Assembly (NCBI RefSeq): GCF_905475395.1
Contig: NC_058341.1
Coordinates: 65,355,501 to 65,419,500, forward strand
Direction of reading: 5' to 3'
From: Chrysoperla carnea
Lineage: Eukaryota > Arthropoda > Insecta > Neuroptera > Chrysopidae
DNA: 64,000 nucleotides
The notes under the pieces were generated by a model. It saw only the letters and a list, made by a program, of their open reading frames with translations, was not told the origin of the DNA and did no database searches. The translations under genes were made by a program, and so were the position numbers. Positions 10,371 to 19,970 of this stretch are shown piece by piece; within the stretch, counting starts at the first letter, position 1; the number at the start of each line of letters is the position of its first letter.

Positions 10371-11216
10371 TAAGAGCCAGCGCTTGCCAGACATACGTTA
10401 AAGTATAAAAGCTGAAATTTTTTTTTGCGTATTCTCACTGGTGTAGGGACCAATCTTTGGGGGCTACAAATCTTGACTAACGGTTCCTTCGGTAGGTAGC
10501 AGGTAACAGGGGCGCAGTACCCGAGCTCCCTCACGTTAAAGTATAAAAGCTGAAATTCACACAGAGTGTTAAAATGACCATTTTAAGTCAATATTGAAAA
10601 AGACAGATCAATCCGAAGGGGCTAACACTCCCCCAGGCGTGGTAGAAGGTCAAATGCAAAAATACACAATTATCTACATTTTCTTCCATGATTTTGAACT
10701 TATTTCACTGCAAGAGTTATTTTATTATTTAAATATGTTCAGTATCACGTACTGAATGTAAAAGCACAAGTGCCTCCATTTTAAGGAAAACCGTTTTAGG
10801 CTATATATAACCGTGCGCTTTAGACCAAAAATGGTGATAACTTTTATTGTAAATAATTAAATTATCTACTTTTTTGTAAACTAATTTTTTTTGTATCACT
10901 AACCGTTTATGACTTATACGACGATTTACTTATTGAATATTTGACCGATATGTCTTCTAATGTTAGTTGGATGGATTAATATGTCTTTTTCAATATTGAC
11001 TTAAAATGATCATTTGAATACTCTGTGTGAATTTCAGCTTTTATACTTTAACGTGAGAGAGCTCGGGTACTGCGCCCCTGATTACCTGCTACCTACCGAA
11101 GGAACCGTTAGTCAAGGTTTGTAGCCCCCAAAGATTGGTCCCTACACCAGTGAGAATACGCAAAAAAAATTTCAGCTTTTATACTTTAACGTATGTCTGG
11201 CAGGCGCTGGCTCTTA
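10371..11216. mobile_element. 846-bp foldback (TIR) element
   Basis: Inverted arms of about 240 bp (10,371-10,611 and 10,978-11,216) start with taagagccagcgc and end with the complementary gcgctggctctta. Within each arm the motif acgttaaagtataaaagctg occurs twice, giving four copies as two inverted pairs. The arm also contains ggtagcaggtaacaggggcg and 'accaatctttgggggc'. The ~365-bp centre has no coding frame. Flanking target duplications were not found, so the superfamily is unassigned. Confidence 0.8.
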
Positions 11217-11303
11217 CTCTATTAGTAGTTCAACAAGAAGAAAATTAATTTTCAAGATTTCACGACACAAAAAAGTTTAAATTCAACAGTGTAATTAATT
11301 TAA

Positions 11304-11544
11304 AACTTTTTAAATTCGCCCTTTTTCAAAAAAGAGCATAACCGTAAACTTTTAATTGTCATACGTATGCCTTTTTATTGTATATATGCAGGATGTTACA
11401 AAAAAATTTACCATCTTTGATAAGATATTTTTCAAAATGCAGCAAGATATTAATGTCAAAATTTCTTAATATTTTTTTATTTATGTAGTAAAAGTAAAAG
11501 TTTACGCTAATGCTCTTTTTAAAAGAAGGGCGAATTTAAAAAGT
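11304..11544. mobile_element. 241-bp MITE with ~48-bp terminal inverted repeats
   Basis: The termini aactttttaaattcgccctt and its complement pair, and the match continues inward over agagcat and gtaaactttt. The size and lack of coding sequence fit a MITE. The target duplication is unclear. Confidence 0.7.
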
Positions 11545-11752
11545 TGCGATAGTAATTTTTTTTGTCATTTCGAAATTACAAGCAAATAAAACTGTAAAAT
11601 AGAAAACATCTCTTGCATTTTTACCAAATATATTTTTAATAATACTCTTACGTTAAATATTTGAGGAAATCAATTTAAATTAAGTTTTTCTTTAGGAGTA
11701 TTAAAATAATTACTTAAAATAAATATTTCAAAAAATAAATCTTTTTTTCAAA

Positions 11753-11860
11753 ATGTCAAATACTCCTAAGGAAAGTAGACAAGATCGAAAATGTAGATTT
11801 GCTTCTTTAGAACTTCAAATTATTCAACATAAAAATCAAAACCGCACAAACTTCTGCAAG
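11753..11860 (+). CDS. Possible first coding exon, divergent from TFAM
   Basis: ATG at 11,753 opens 36 codons beginning MSNTPKESRQDRKCRFASLE and ends exactly at AAG followed by gtaaaa, a usable splice donor. Composition (Lys/Arg/Gln-rich, no low-complexity AT codons) is more protein-like than the surrounding frames. It lies 200 bp beyond the 3' end of TFAM, on the opposite strand. I do not recognise the family, and no following exon is obvious before TFAM, so this may be a chance frame or a gene fragment. Confidence 0.25.
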
Positions 11861-12061
11861 GTAAAAATATGAACCACTGATCTATTTTACAAAAATTATT
11901 ATGTGTGTATAATACTTGCACTAAGAGTGCAAAAATACGCAAAAAAGAAACCCCTACTGATAGACGTTTCCCTTGTTTGTTGACATCATTCTAGGAATTA
12001 AAATTGATGAGTTCGTTTAAAATTAATTCATCTGAGGAACTGTTATTTAAAAAAATAAATG

Positions 12062-12424
12062 TTAAAATAATTTTTTAAATCTTTTAAGCATTTCATTAAC
12101 AATCGACGAATTATCGGTTGACTGATCGCTTTTTGATTTATTATTTGTTAATTTATCAACTTTTGTATTCTTTTCGGGCATTTTTTCATTCGAATCGATG
12201 AGTTTCTCAGATTGTTCAATAGAATTAGACAATTTTGAAATAGATTTATCCGTTGATCCAGGAACTTTTGGTACAACAACTGCTAATTTTTCAAGTTTTT
12301 TATGATTTTCACTGACAATTTCTCCCGTATCCCAGTTTTTTTCAGCATGTTTGGTTAAATTTTCCGATAAAATAAGTGATTGTGGAAGTGATTCTTGATT
12401 TATAAAACTGGGACACCCGATTCC
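12062..12424 (-). other. 120-codon in-frame extension after the TFAM stop
   Basis: Directly after the TFAM TAG (12,425-12,427) the same frame stays open for 120 codons, from GGA-ATC-GGG to TAA at 12,062-12,064. The translated tail is rich in Ser, Lys, Asn, Glu and Leu, reads like a disordered charged tail (for example KNWDTGEIVSENHKKLEKLA and NEMLKRFKKLF at the end), and avoids stops in DNA where TAA/TAG/TGA are frequent. Three explanations remain: programmed stop-codon readthrough, a recent nonsense mutation or assembly error in a longer TFAM, or chance. The base after TAG is G, which is not the leakiest context known in insects. Confidence 0.5.
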
Positions 12425-12763
12425 CTATTGTGTAGCTTCGTGTGTAGTTTTTGTTTTTGTACGTTGACGATTCGTTTTCGATGGTATTTTCAAAACTTTT
12501 GAATCGTTACGTACGATATCAATGTTACCCAATCGAATCATTTTCTCTTCCCATTGTGTAAGCTCTTCTTTGTATTTTTCATTCATTTCTTTTGCACGAT
12601 CGGCGTATGGTTTTCGTTCACTATCGGACATGGATTTCCATTGTTGTGCAACACGCAATTGAAACGTTCTAAATGGCTCCGAACCACGTTCAGGATATTG
12701 TTCAAGCATCCATAGCACAAAAGCTGAAGGATTTTTTTTTGGTTTTTTGAATTCCTTACATTT
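12425..12763 (-). CDS. TFAM: TFAM exon 4: HMG box B and C-terminal tail
   Basis: The acceptor (tttttatcacag) precedes KCKEFKKPKKNPSAF. The open frame extends further upstream to 12,829, but those codons are the intron's pyrimidine tract. Box B spans about 72 residues, followed by a 33-residue basic tail (RQRTKTKTTHEATQ) to TAG. The exon contributes 112 codons. Confidence 0.9.
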   Translation of the reverse strand, partial: KCKEFKKPKKNPSAFVLWMLEQYPERGSEPFRTFQLRVAQQWKSMSDSERKPYADRAKEMNEKYKEELTQWEEKMIRLGNIDIVRNDSKVLKIPSKTNRQRTKTKTTHEATQ

Positions 12764-15700
12764 CTGTGATAAAAACAGATAAATAGAATATTTTTTTACG
12801 TTGAAGGTTGCGTTGAATTTTGTAGACATTTACTACCACCCGAAAATAACAAACCGTTAATTATATAAAATTCTAAGGAGGGTAGTAATTCAGCGGGGCT
12901 GTTCCTATTATGAAAAAATTTTTCACTTTCGGAGTACACCTGAAGCATTTCCGTTCCTTTTTATGTAACTGAAGCTTATTCATAACATGTGGATACTAAT
13001 GTGGATTTAAAAAATGTTTTTTTTTTGTTATTTCATCACTGACCTGTCTTAAAATAGAACCCCCTTTGGAGCAGCAAAAGCTTAATTTTTTCTTTAAAAT
13101 AATAAATATTAATTGGTTTGGTCATTTTCGGTCGGAAATTCAACGTAACCTCTAAGACTCATTCTGTAGAGCGAAAATGATATTCATGACAACAAAAATG
13201 TTTAATATGGAGCTTTTCAAAATAAACAAAAATTCATAATTAGTTAGATAGCTCGTTTTGTAGTTAACCAATCCAAAAATAACTTATATAAAACTTTCTG
13301 ACTTTGATGGAGGACATCATGTTCTGACATCAGATTGGATCTAGTTCTTCGGATTTCTTTAGTAGCCAATTTATATCCTCAATGATAAAAGATAGAATAA
13401 CACTTTAAATTAGACAAAATTTATAGGATCAAAAAATGCTTAGAATAGTCCAAAATATAAAAACCAATAGTTTTTTAAATTTTTAATAAAGACAACATGA
13501 TGTCCGGGGTAGGGAACTTCTGCCCCACCACAGCTTATATGTTAGTAACGATGTATTCTGATGATTTAGAAAAATGTTTGTTTTTCTTAAAATTTTTCTA
13601 AACAACGAAAGTTCGGGTCGTAGAACTGGCCCGAACAATTAACGCAAGAAATAAAGATCTTGAAACTAAAGAATTAAAAAAAGGTCTTTATTGATAGATT
13701 TGTAGGCACCCAATTTTCTTAATCCGCCTTTGGATCACAGTGATCAAAAAAGTTATTACATATCAACACAAAACGTAAAAAAAATTCACAGATATCGAAA
13801 GTGTTAAAAGATGATAGTGAGCCATTTTAAAGTAAAGGAAATTGAATTTCCACTCCCATTGATAGCGATTCTTGCTGTTATTTATGCTTTGTGTTGGCAA
13901 TGATAATCTCAGTTATCTATTACCCAAAAAATGATGTTTAATAAAAAAAGAAAACCTTCACCTATCTGAAAACCAGATGAGATATTTTTTATGAATTTTT
14001 ATTAATAGATAAACACGCCCATGATAGCTTGTCAATCGAAAAGTTTTCAAGGCTATTTTTAATTCAATTAATTTTTTTTATAACTTTTGTCTATCTCTAA
14101 CGGTTTACCATTGACCAATGTTCCTCTCATTTATGAAAATTACAGCTTGATATATCTCTTTGCGTTTTTGAGTTATCGTGTTGACAGACAAACTAGCAGA
14201 CAACCAGAAATGAATTAATTAGGTGATATTATGAATATTTATACCAAAATTTTGTTCGTATAATATTTCTAAGCGTTACAAACTTGGGACTAAAATTAGT
14301 ATACCTTGATATACAGGATGCTTTTTTAAGTTAACCTATGCTTGAAAATCGAAAAATAAATTTTTTTTCATAAAAATGCTTCAAGCCAAAAATATTGGGT
14401 GTATATGCGCACATCTTACGCAGACATTAAACTTGACTCAGGTTTTTCAGACACAATAAAAAGCTCATTTTATACTTTATAACTGGTAACAGATAGGAGA
14501 ACACTTTAAATTAGAAAGTTGTTATTGATTAAAAAAGTAACATTTTTTTTTTTCAAAAGATTTTCCGAAAACCGTACAGTTTAGGCAAAAACTAACTGAA
14601 AAATTTTCCCCAAAATTGTTTTTATTAGGTCTATAAAGACCTTTTTTGTTTAAATTGAATGAACGAATGCACAAAAAGCTAGATTTTGCTATCAATTACT
14701 ATCTAAACTATTCGCTTTACAAAAAAATGTTTCAAACAAAAAATATTTGCGTATTTATAAAGAACAACTTTCTAATTTAAAGTGTTCATTTAATGTTTGT
14801 CAGTTATGAATCAGAGTGAAGTTTTACTTGAAACTTAGATCGAATTCGATAAGATGTTTGCCTTTGATACTAACATATTTCTTTTTAAGCCTTTTCCTCG
14901 ATTAAATTTATTTATCGTATTTCAAGTATATGTCAATTTAAAAAAGCATCCTGCCTGTATACAAGGTATAAAAATAATTTTAAAAGGAACAATTTTAGTT
15001 AACGAGTAGATAAAAGTTATTGGTGGCGCTAGCTTTGGCTATTTTAAATATAGCCAAAAATGTATACAGATTTTCTGTTTACTACCTCAATCAATCTGTA
15101 CCTGTACTATTAGTTTTTATACCATGTATATATGAAATATGCATAGTATATTAAGTTTAGTCCCAAGTTGTAACGCTTAAAAATATTCACGCTACGAAAA
15201 AAATTTTGGTATAAGTGTTCATAGAATCACCTAATTAGTCCATTTCCGTATGTCTGTCTGTCTGTCGTCTGTCCATCTATCATCACGATTACTCAAAAAC
15301 GAAAAGACATATCAAGCTGATATTTTAATAGTGTGCTTAAGACGTAAAAAGTGAAGCCGAGTTCGTAATTGAGCAACATAGGTCAATTGGGTCTTGGGTT
15401 CGTAGGACCCATCTTGTAAACCATTAGAGATAGAACAAATGTTTAAATGTAAAAAATATTCCTTATAAAAAAATAAACAACTTTTGTTTGAAACATTTTC
15501 TTGTAAACATCACTGTGTTTACGCCCAAGAGGGCGCTAATTAGGTGAAGATTTTGTAGTATGTATTAATATGGGAATATCAGTTATGTGTGTGTGTGGCT
15601 ATTTAAAAGTGAAAATACAATTAACTCAGTCAAGTGTTTGCTTTCACTTGTAAATGATAAGTCTTTTGAAAATTGTATCAACTTTTTTCATTTCGTTATT

Positions 15701-16514
15701 TTGAAAAGTAATAAACTGATTTTTTTTTTTTTAATTTTGGCACTAGTTAAAGAGTTTATGGTAAAAATTTGTCAAATTGAACTTACATTACGTTTAGCTT
15801 AAGTAATAAACTGATTTTTTTTTTTAATTTTGGCACTAGTTAAAGAGTTTAGGGTAATAATTTGTCAAATTATATTGTCAGGAATATCATACACGGCTCA
15901 AAACTAAATATTTTCTTATATTATGATTTTTCTTAATTGAACTTACATTACGTTTAGCTTTACGTTTTCTTTTACTATCTATTTCTCTCCTTACATTCGT
16001 TAACTTTTGCCTATCCTCTGCTGTAAGTTTACTATCATACTTCAACTTTTCTTCTATATATTTTTCCTGATCTTTCTTGTATTCTTCTTCAAATTTTAAT
16101 TTTTCCTATAAACGAATTTTATAGTAGAAATTTTTCGTATAGTACGTAATAAAGCGCTTACTTTTATGTCGACTTTCTCCCATTTTTGTGCGATTAACTT
16201 TGTGATATCTATAGCAGTAGCTTTTGGATTTTCTTGTACGACATTAGATCGTACTTGTTTCATAAATCGAAAGTATGGTGTTAATGGTCGCTTAGGTCGT
16301 GGTGGTAGACCAACTTTTTCCTCTATTGATTTACTTAAATTTTTAACATTTGTTGTACTGAAATTTCTGCACCTAAACATAATTTTTTTTATAAATAAAA
16401 AAAGTGGGCACTTAATTGTTTTAAAATTTCGTTAACAAACCTTGGATTTTCGCATATTGTTTTTTGAATACGCCTTACTGAATTTCCTAATCGAAATAAC
16501 TGATTAGTAAACAT
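12425..16514 (-). CDS. TFAM: Mitochondrial transcription factor A, four exons
   Basis: TFAM binds, bends and packages mitochondrial DNA and activates its promoters in the matrix. The exons I deduce are complement of 16,441-16,514, 16,162-16,372, 15,947-16,105 and 12,425-12,763, all with GT-AG borders (donors GTTTGT, GTAAGC, GTAAGT; acceptors TTTAG, TATAG, CACAG). Together they give 260 codons before TAG, the usual insect TFAM length. Order: an Arg-rich, acid-poor presequence (about 1-40), HMG box A (about 52-125, with PKRPLTPYFRFMKQVR), a basic linker, HMG box B (about 152-223, with PKKNPSAFVLWM and SERKPYADRAKEM), and a short basic tail. Box A is split between exons 2 and 3. Intron 3 is 3.2 kb and filled with repeats. 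Identification is firm: two HMG boxes plus a targeting sequence. The open frame continuing past the stop is listed separately. Confidence 0.9.
12830..14079. repeat. TFAM intron 3, 3' part: decayed repeats
   Basis: The sequence is AT-rich. A block at 13,310-13,350 (gacatcatgttctgacatca) recurs inverted near 47,900-47,930, so these are fragments of one dispersed family. No gene is seen. Confidence 0.4.
14080..14313 (-). mobile_element. R550 fragment in TFAM intron 3
   Basis: The head half of R550 in reverse: tttgtctatctctaacggtt, a truncated GGGTCC region, 'gagttatcgtgttgacaga', aattaggtga, and cgttacaaacttgggac. The 14,314-14,953 element is inserted in or next to its head palindrome. Confidence 0.65.
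14314..14953. mobile_element. 640-bp element with caggatgc TIRs
   Basis: The ends caggatgcttttttaagtta and its diverged complement (aatttaaaaaagcatcctg) pair over about 50 bp, and inner blocks around 'aagttgtt' and 'acactttaaatt' also pair. One end of a further copy occurs near 24,625. There is no coding frame. Confidence 0.65.
15116..15670 (+). mobile_element. R550 copy in TFAM intron 3
   Basis: Near-full-length forward copy, from the head palindrome at 15,121 to the cttgtaaatgataag region. The GGGTCC..GGACCC motif is mutated here (gggttcgtaggaccc). Confidence 0.7.
15706..15960. repeat. Tandem duplication carrying a copy of the TFAM exon 3 splice donor
   Basis: The block from aagtaataaactgat to tttgtcaaatt occurs at about 15,706-15,778 and again at 15,801-15,872. 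The first copy is followed by gaacttacattacgtttagc (15,779-15,798), the same sequence that forms the 3' end and donor of TFAM exon 3 at 15,939-15,958. The intron thus holds a second, displaced copy of the exon end with an intact GT donor on the minus strand. Confidence 0.8.
15947..16105 (-). CDS. TFAM: TFAM exon 3: end of HMG box A and basic linker
   Basis: These 53 codons run phase 0 to phase 0 and start EKLKFEEEYKKDQEKYIEE, which is helix 3 of box A. They end in the strongly basic SKRKRKAKRN linker. The donor is GTAAGT. A duplicated copy of this exon end and donor lies downstream at 15,779-15,800. Confidence 0.85.
16162..16372 (-). CDS. TFAM: TFAM exon 2: most of HMG box A
   Basis: The acceptor TTTAG completes the split Arg codon from exon 1. 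The exon carries the end of the presequence (CRNFSTTN) and helices 1-2 of box A, including the KRPLTPYFRF wedge region and LIAQKWEKV, and closes in phase 0 at a GTAAGC donor. Confidence 0.85.
16441..16514 (-). CDS. TFAM: TFAM exon 1: start and targeting sequence
   Basis: ATG at 16,514 (minus) gives MFTNQLFRLGNSVRRIQKT followed by a few more residues, then a GT donor (AAG|GTTTGT) leaving two bases of an Arg codon. Four basic and no acidic residues in the first 20 fit a mitochondrial presequence. An ATG inside exon 2 would lose this signal, so this start is preferred. Confidence 0.8.
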
Positions 16515-16639
16515 CTTTAATATGAAAAATAATTAAGGTTATGAATTTTGATTTATAATTTTGTCAATAATTTTCGTGAATAACATATGTTTTCAAGCAA
16601 TAATCCCATAGAAGACTTAAAAAAAACTGTTTATTTTTA

Positions 16640-16995
16640 ATGTAGTTGTAGGAGGTCTAATTTTGTGACAATTGAAGACATTCGGTTGCCAAATAATTAT
16701 GTTTTGTGGTTATTTATGTAACAGTAACATGTATACAATGACTATCTTACTAGATCGTGATTTTACCCCACCTCTCCCCAAGTAATAATTTTAATAAAGA
16801 TTATGTAATCTTTACGGAAGCCGTGGAAGATTAAACCTAATCCCTTTTGTTGAATTTATGTAATTAAAATATACCAATTCACTACTTGACCTTATTTATT
16901 AATTTTAAATTCCCGCTTAATATTAAGTTTATCGTACACATTCGTAAATAATATGCATCGGTGTTTATTTGGCGAACGAAATTACCTAGAGATGG
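16640..16995. repeat. Dispersed repeat 'B', uninterrupted copy
   Basis: Paralogue of 22,925-24,100, with shared blocks attcg.ttgccaaataat, ttactagatcgtgatttt, ggaagccgtgga and agtttatcgtacaca. In this copy the sequence runs straight through tatcgtacacattcg, where the other copy carries a hAT element. Confidence 0.75.
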
Positions 16996-17013
16996 CTCTG
17001 GTGTGAATGCAAT

Positions 17014-17406
17014 ATGGCCGATATAGAGGATTTTCGTTCAAGTTGTCAAAATAAATTTTTGCATTTTTTTTTGTTTATTTGTTTTTTTAACATGGAGAAA
17101 GCCCTGGATATTAATATTGGTGATATATTTTATCTACTTGGTGGATCAGTAAGGCCGTTGATGGAAGGGGAGGCGCTTTCTCGTTCCAAAAACTTGTTTT
17201 TCTGTGGTATCCAATCGAAGCAAAATAATTGTTTATTAATCAAATCTTCATGTTTGCAAACGTCGAACATCACCGAGAAACCTCATGAGATCTAAATCAA
17301 AGTGTTTGTAGCCAATGACAACAAAAAAATCGAATGCTATTGTTCTTGCAAAGCGGGCGCGGGAAGCAAGTGCAAGCATGTTTTTGCGACATTGTGCGAC
17401 AACTGA
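17014..17406 (+). pseudogene. SWIM zinc-finger protein fragment with in-frame stops
   Basis: One frame reads from about 17,014 (ATG at 17,092) to TAA at 17,293-17,295 and continues in the same frame to TGA at 17,404. The second part contains CYCSCKAGAGSKCKHVFATL, a SWIM zinc-binding motif (C-x-C...C-x-H). SWIM domains occur in MULE-type transposases and in several host DNA-interacting proteins; the style here resembles insect transposon-associated SWIM proteins. The in-frame TAA, the missing remainder and the surrounding repeats argue for a decayed fragment. Confidence 0.6.
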
Positions 17407-18530
17407 CGCCTGTAGATCTTGTTTTCCCACACTGGGGAACACCACAACGTTTTTCATTTTTGATAATTTCCATCTCAACAACAAAAACATTCAGCACTTG
17501 TGTAGCTGTCAAAACTCAAAATCCTCTATAATAGTTTCACTAATCCTCGCTGCGCGGCGCCACCGTATCTTGCGATCGCGAATAGTACAGGCGGAGAATT
17601 TTCTTATAAAAGAAACTCAACCGGTTTTTCATAATAGGGCTTTTCATTTCAAAATCACGATTCACTTTTGTTTCGTACTAAATGATTTATAACCAATGTG
17701 CTAAAATGAATAACAAATATCTTCTATCTTAGTCCTACTTATTGCTGTCAGTACGAAAAAATGAACGCAGCACTTGCGCTTATGGCATGATGATAAGGCC
17801 TATTAGGAGTTTTTAAGAAAAAATACTTTAGAAACAAGTGAAAGCAAACAAATTGATTGAGTTAAAATACCTGGTGTTGAAAATCAGTGCTTGCATTATT
17901 TTTTATAAATTAGAAGAGTTTAATGAAACCAATAGAATTATGGCGGCCTTTCATCCGCCATTTATTCGGTTTTTGAAAATTTTGAAAGTATTTTCTAGAA
18001 TTTCGTTTCGTTGTTCAGAGTTCTTAATACTTTTTTAAAGTTTCTAAGACTTTTTCAGAGTTTCCTAAGACTTATTAAGACTTATTCATTTTTCAAATAT
18101 TTTTTCCACCAGGGACCACTAGAAAAAAATGAGACTAGCTTTAAATGCGATGAATATTTACCAGAAACTACGAATTAATGCCGCAAAAAAACGCGTTTTT
18201 CGCTATTTATTTTCTCGGTTTATATGAATTCGAAGAATACAATCGAGGCTCAAATTGTAGCTTTTAATAGTATCTTAATAACGAAGCAATCTACGATTTA
18301 AAAAATAATTTTCTTCATTAGAAGTTGCACTACAACCTTTGCATAATTATTAATATTTAAATGCATGATGTAACCGTGAAAACGCAAAGAAAATCGGGTA
18401 TTTACCAACACCGATTTTTTTCAAAGTATTTTTCTTTAAAACTACTATTTTTCTTCTACTTATCGCGTTGAAAAACCGGATGGGTTAATTTTTGTTAATA
18501 TTTTTGCATCGTACATACTGTACTATAGGG
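17407..18530. other. No gene; small R550 fragment
   Basis: 17,833-17,890 is a minus-oriented R550 tail fragment (acaagtgaaagcaaacaaat). The rest is AT-rich DNA without a supported feature. Overlapping frames at 17,248-17,692 have no family signature. Confidence 0.4.
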
Positions 18531-18531
18531 C

Positions 18532-18965
18532 TCTGTAATATATACTCTATATACATTACAGAGTATACATACAGTTTATACATACAGTTTTGTATACATT
18601 CAGAGAAATAATATATTAAATACTATAATATATCATATGTGTTTGTACCATCTAGGCATATACATATCTGTAGAATGACAGAATACATCCGTTTAGTAAT
18701 GCATCTAAGCGAGAGGTATTATATACATGTATTGAATATTAGTTGGAAGACGCTTGGAGAGTGGGAGTTTTTTAGTTACAGATAACTAGTAAGTATGCAA
18801 CAAAACTCCCACTCTCTGCATGCATACAACAGAAGATCTGTCGTATCGTATCTGTAGTCTTACAATACATGTATATAATGCATCTCGCTTAGATGCATTA
18901 CTAAACGGATGTATTCTGTCATACTACAGATATGTATATGCCTAGATGGTACAAACACACATATA
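18532..18965. mobile_element. Foldback element with nested hairpins
   Basis: Arms of about 100 bp (18,634-18,736 and 18,863-18,965) pair over gtttgtaccatctaggcata, cagaatacatccgtttagta and tgcatctaagcgaga. Inside them a second hairpin pairs gagagtgggagtttt (18,758) with aaaactcccactctc (18,803). A third small hairpin at 18,532-18,563 pairs ctctgtaatata with its complement. No coding sequence. Confidence 0.75.
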
Positions 18966-19594
18966 TCGGTAATAGTCTCTGATATATGCATATAGACATA
19001 GTAATACGATATATGCGAGCTTTGAAAATATCATAGAAAATATACTAACTGGCATTGTCACACGAGTGAGAATCACCTTTCAAGATGATTGAGAAGGAAA
19101 ATAAATGACGAAGCATGATTATTAGTGGACATGTCCATAGAATATGTCTTAATATACAATATATTATCATGGACATGTCTTAATATACAATATATTATCC
19201 TGGCGCGTATTTACAGCATAATAATTGCCATTTAATAAATATTATTCAATAATTAAACTTTACTAACTTGTGATACATGTCTATTTTTACCCTGACTATA
19301 CAATGGCGAGGGCTATGTGGTTGACCTGTATGTATGTATGTATGTTCATCTGTTCCCATCTAGCTTCTAAACTACTTATCATAATTTGACAAATGAGGTA
19401 TCGTTAAAAGTGTCTTGATCATCCTGTGGTTATAGGCTATGACGTCACATTAAATTGAATATGGCGCTCTCTAGAGGGCATGAAGAGTCACGAACTAAAC
19501 ACAAATAATAATTTAATGAAAGGGCGTAATTAGTATTTTTCGAATATATATTGTAATACTTTACCACAAAACTATAACCTCAAAATAGTTTAAA

Positions 19595-19915
19595 TTAAAT
19601 AAAGTTCGAAAACTAAAACCCTGACTTTCTAACAATATCCTGCTTTTAAAAGTATGAAAACAAGAAAATATTTTCATCTGAAATTGTTATGATCAGTAAA
19701 ATCGTTGTTACAGTCTAAAAATAAACAGTTTTCCTCGGGATGGAAAAAAGGTCCCACAACTGTAACATCCCGAGGAAAACTGTTTATTTTTAGACTGTAA
19801 TGACGATTTAACTGACCATAACAATTTCAGATGAAAATATTTTCTTGTTTTCATACTTTTAGGAATACAATTTTGTTAGAGTCAGGATTATAGTTTTCGA
19901 ATTTTATTTCATAAA
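19595..19915. mobile_element. 321-bp palindromic MITE
   Basis: Arms of about 140 bp meet around a ~30-bp loop (ggaaaaaaggtcccacaa). Paired blocks include aagtatgaaaacaagaaaat, tcatctgaaattgttatg, taaaaataaacagttttcct and the outer ttcgaaaact. It forms part of a larger insert (about 19,265-19,925) absent from repeat C copy 2. Confidence 0.75.
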
Positions 19916-19970
19916 ATATGCCTTGCAAATAAAACAATATCTAACCATTTTTTAGAACTTTTATACAGAA

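Noticed and set aside
12764..12829. TFAM exon 4 starting at the upstream ATG at 12,829
   Set aside because: Those codons are the intron's pyrimidine tract; cacag at 12,764 is a good acceptor and joins exon 3 in phase.
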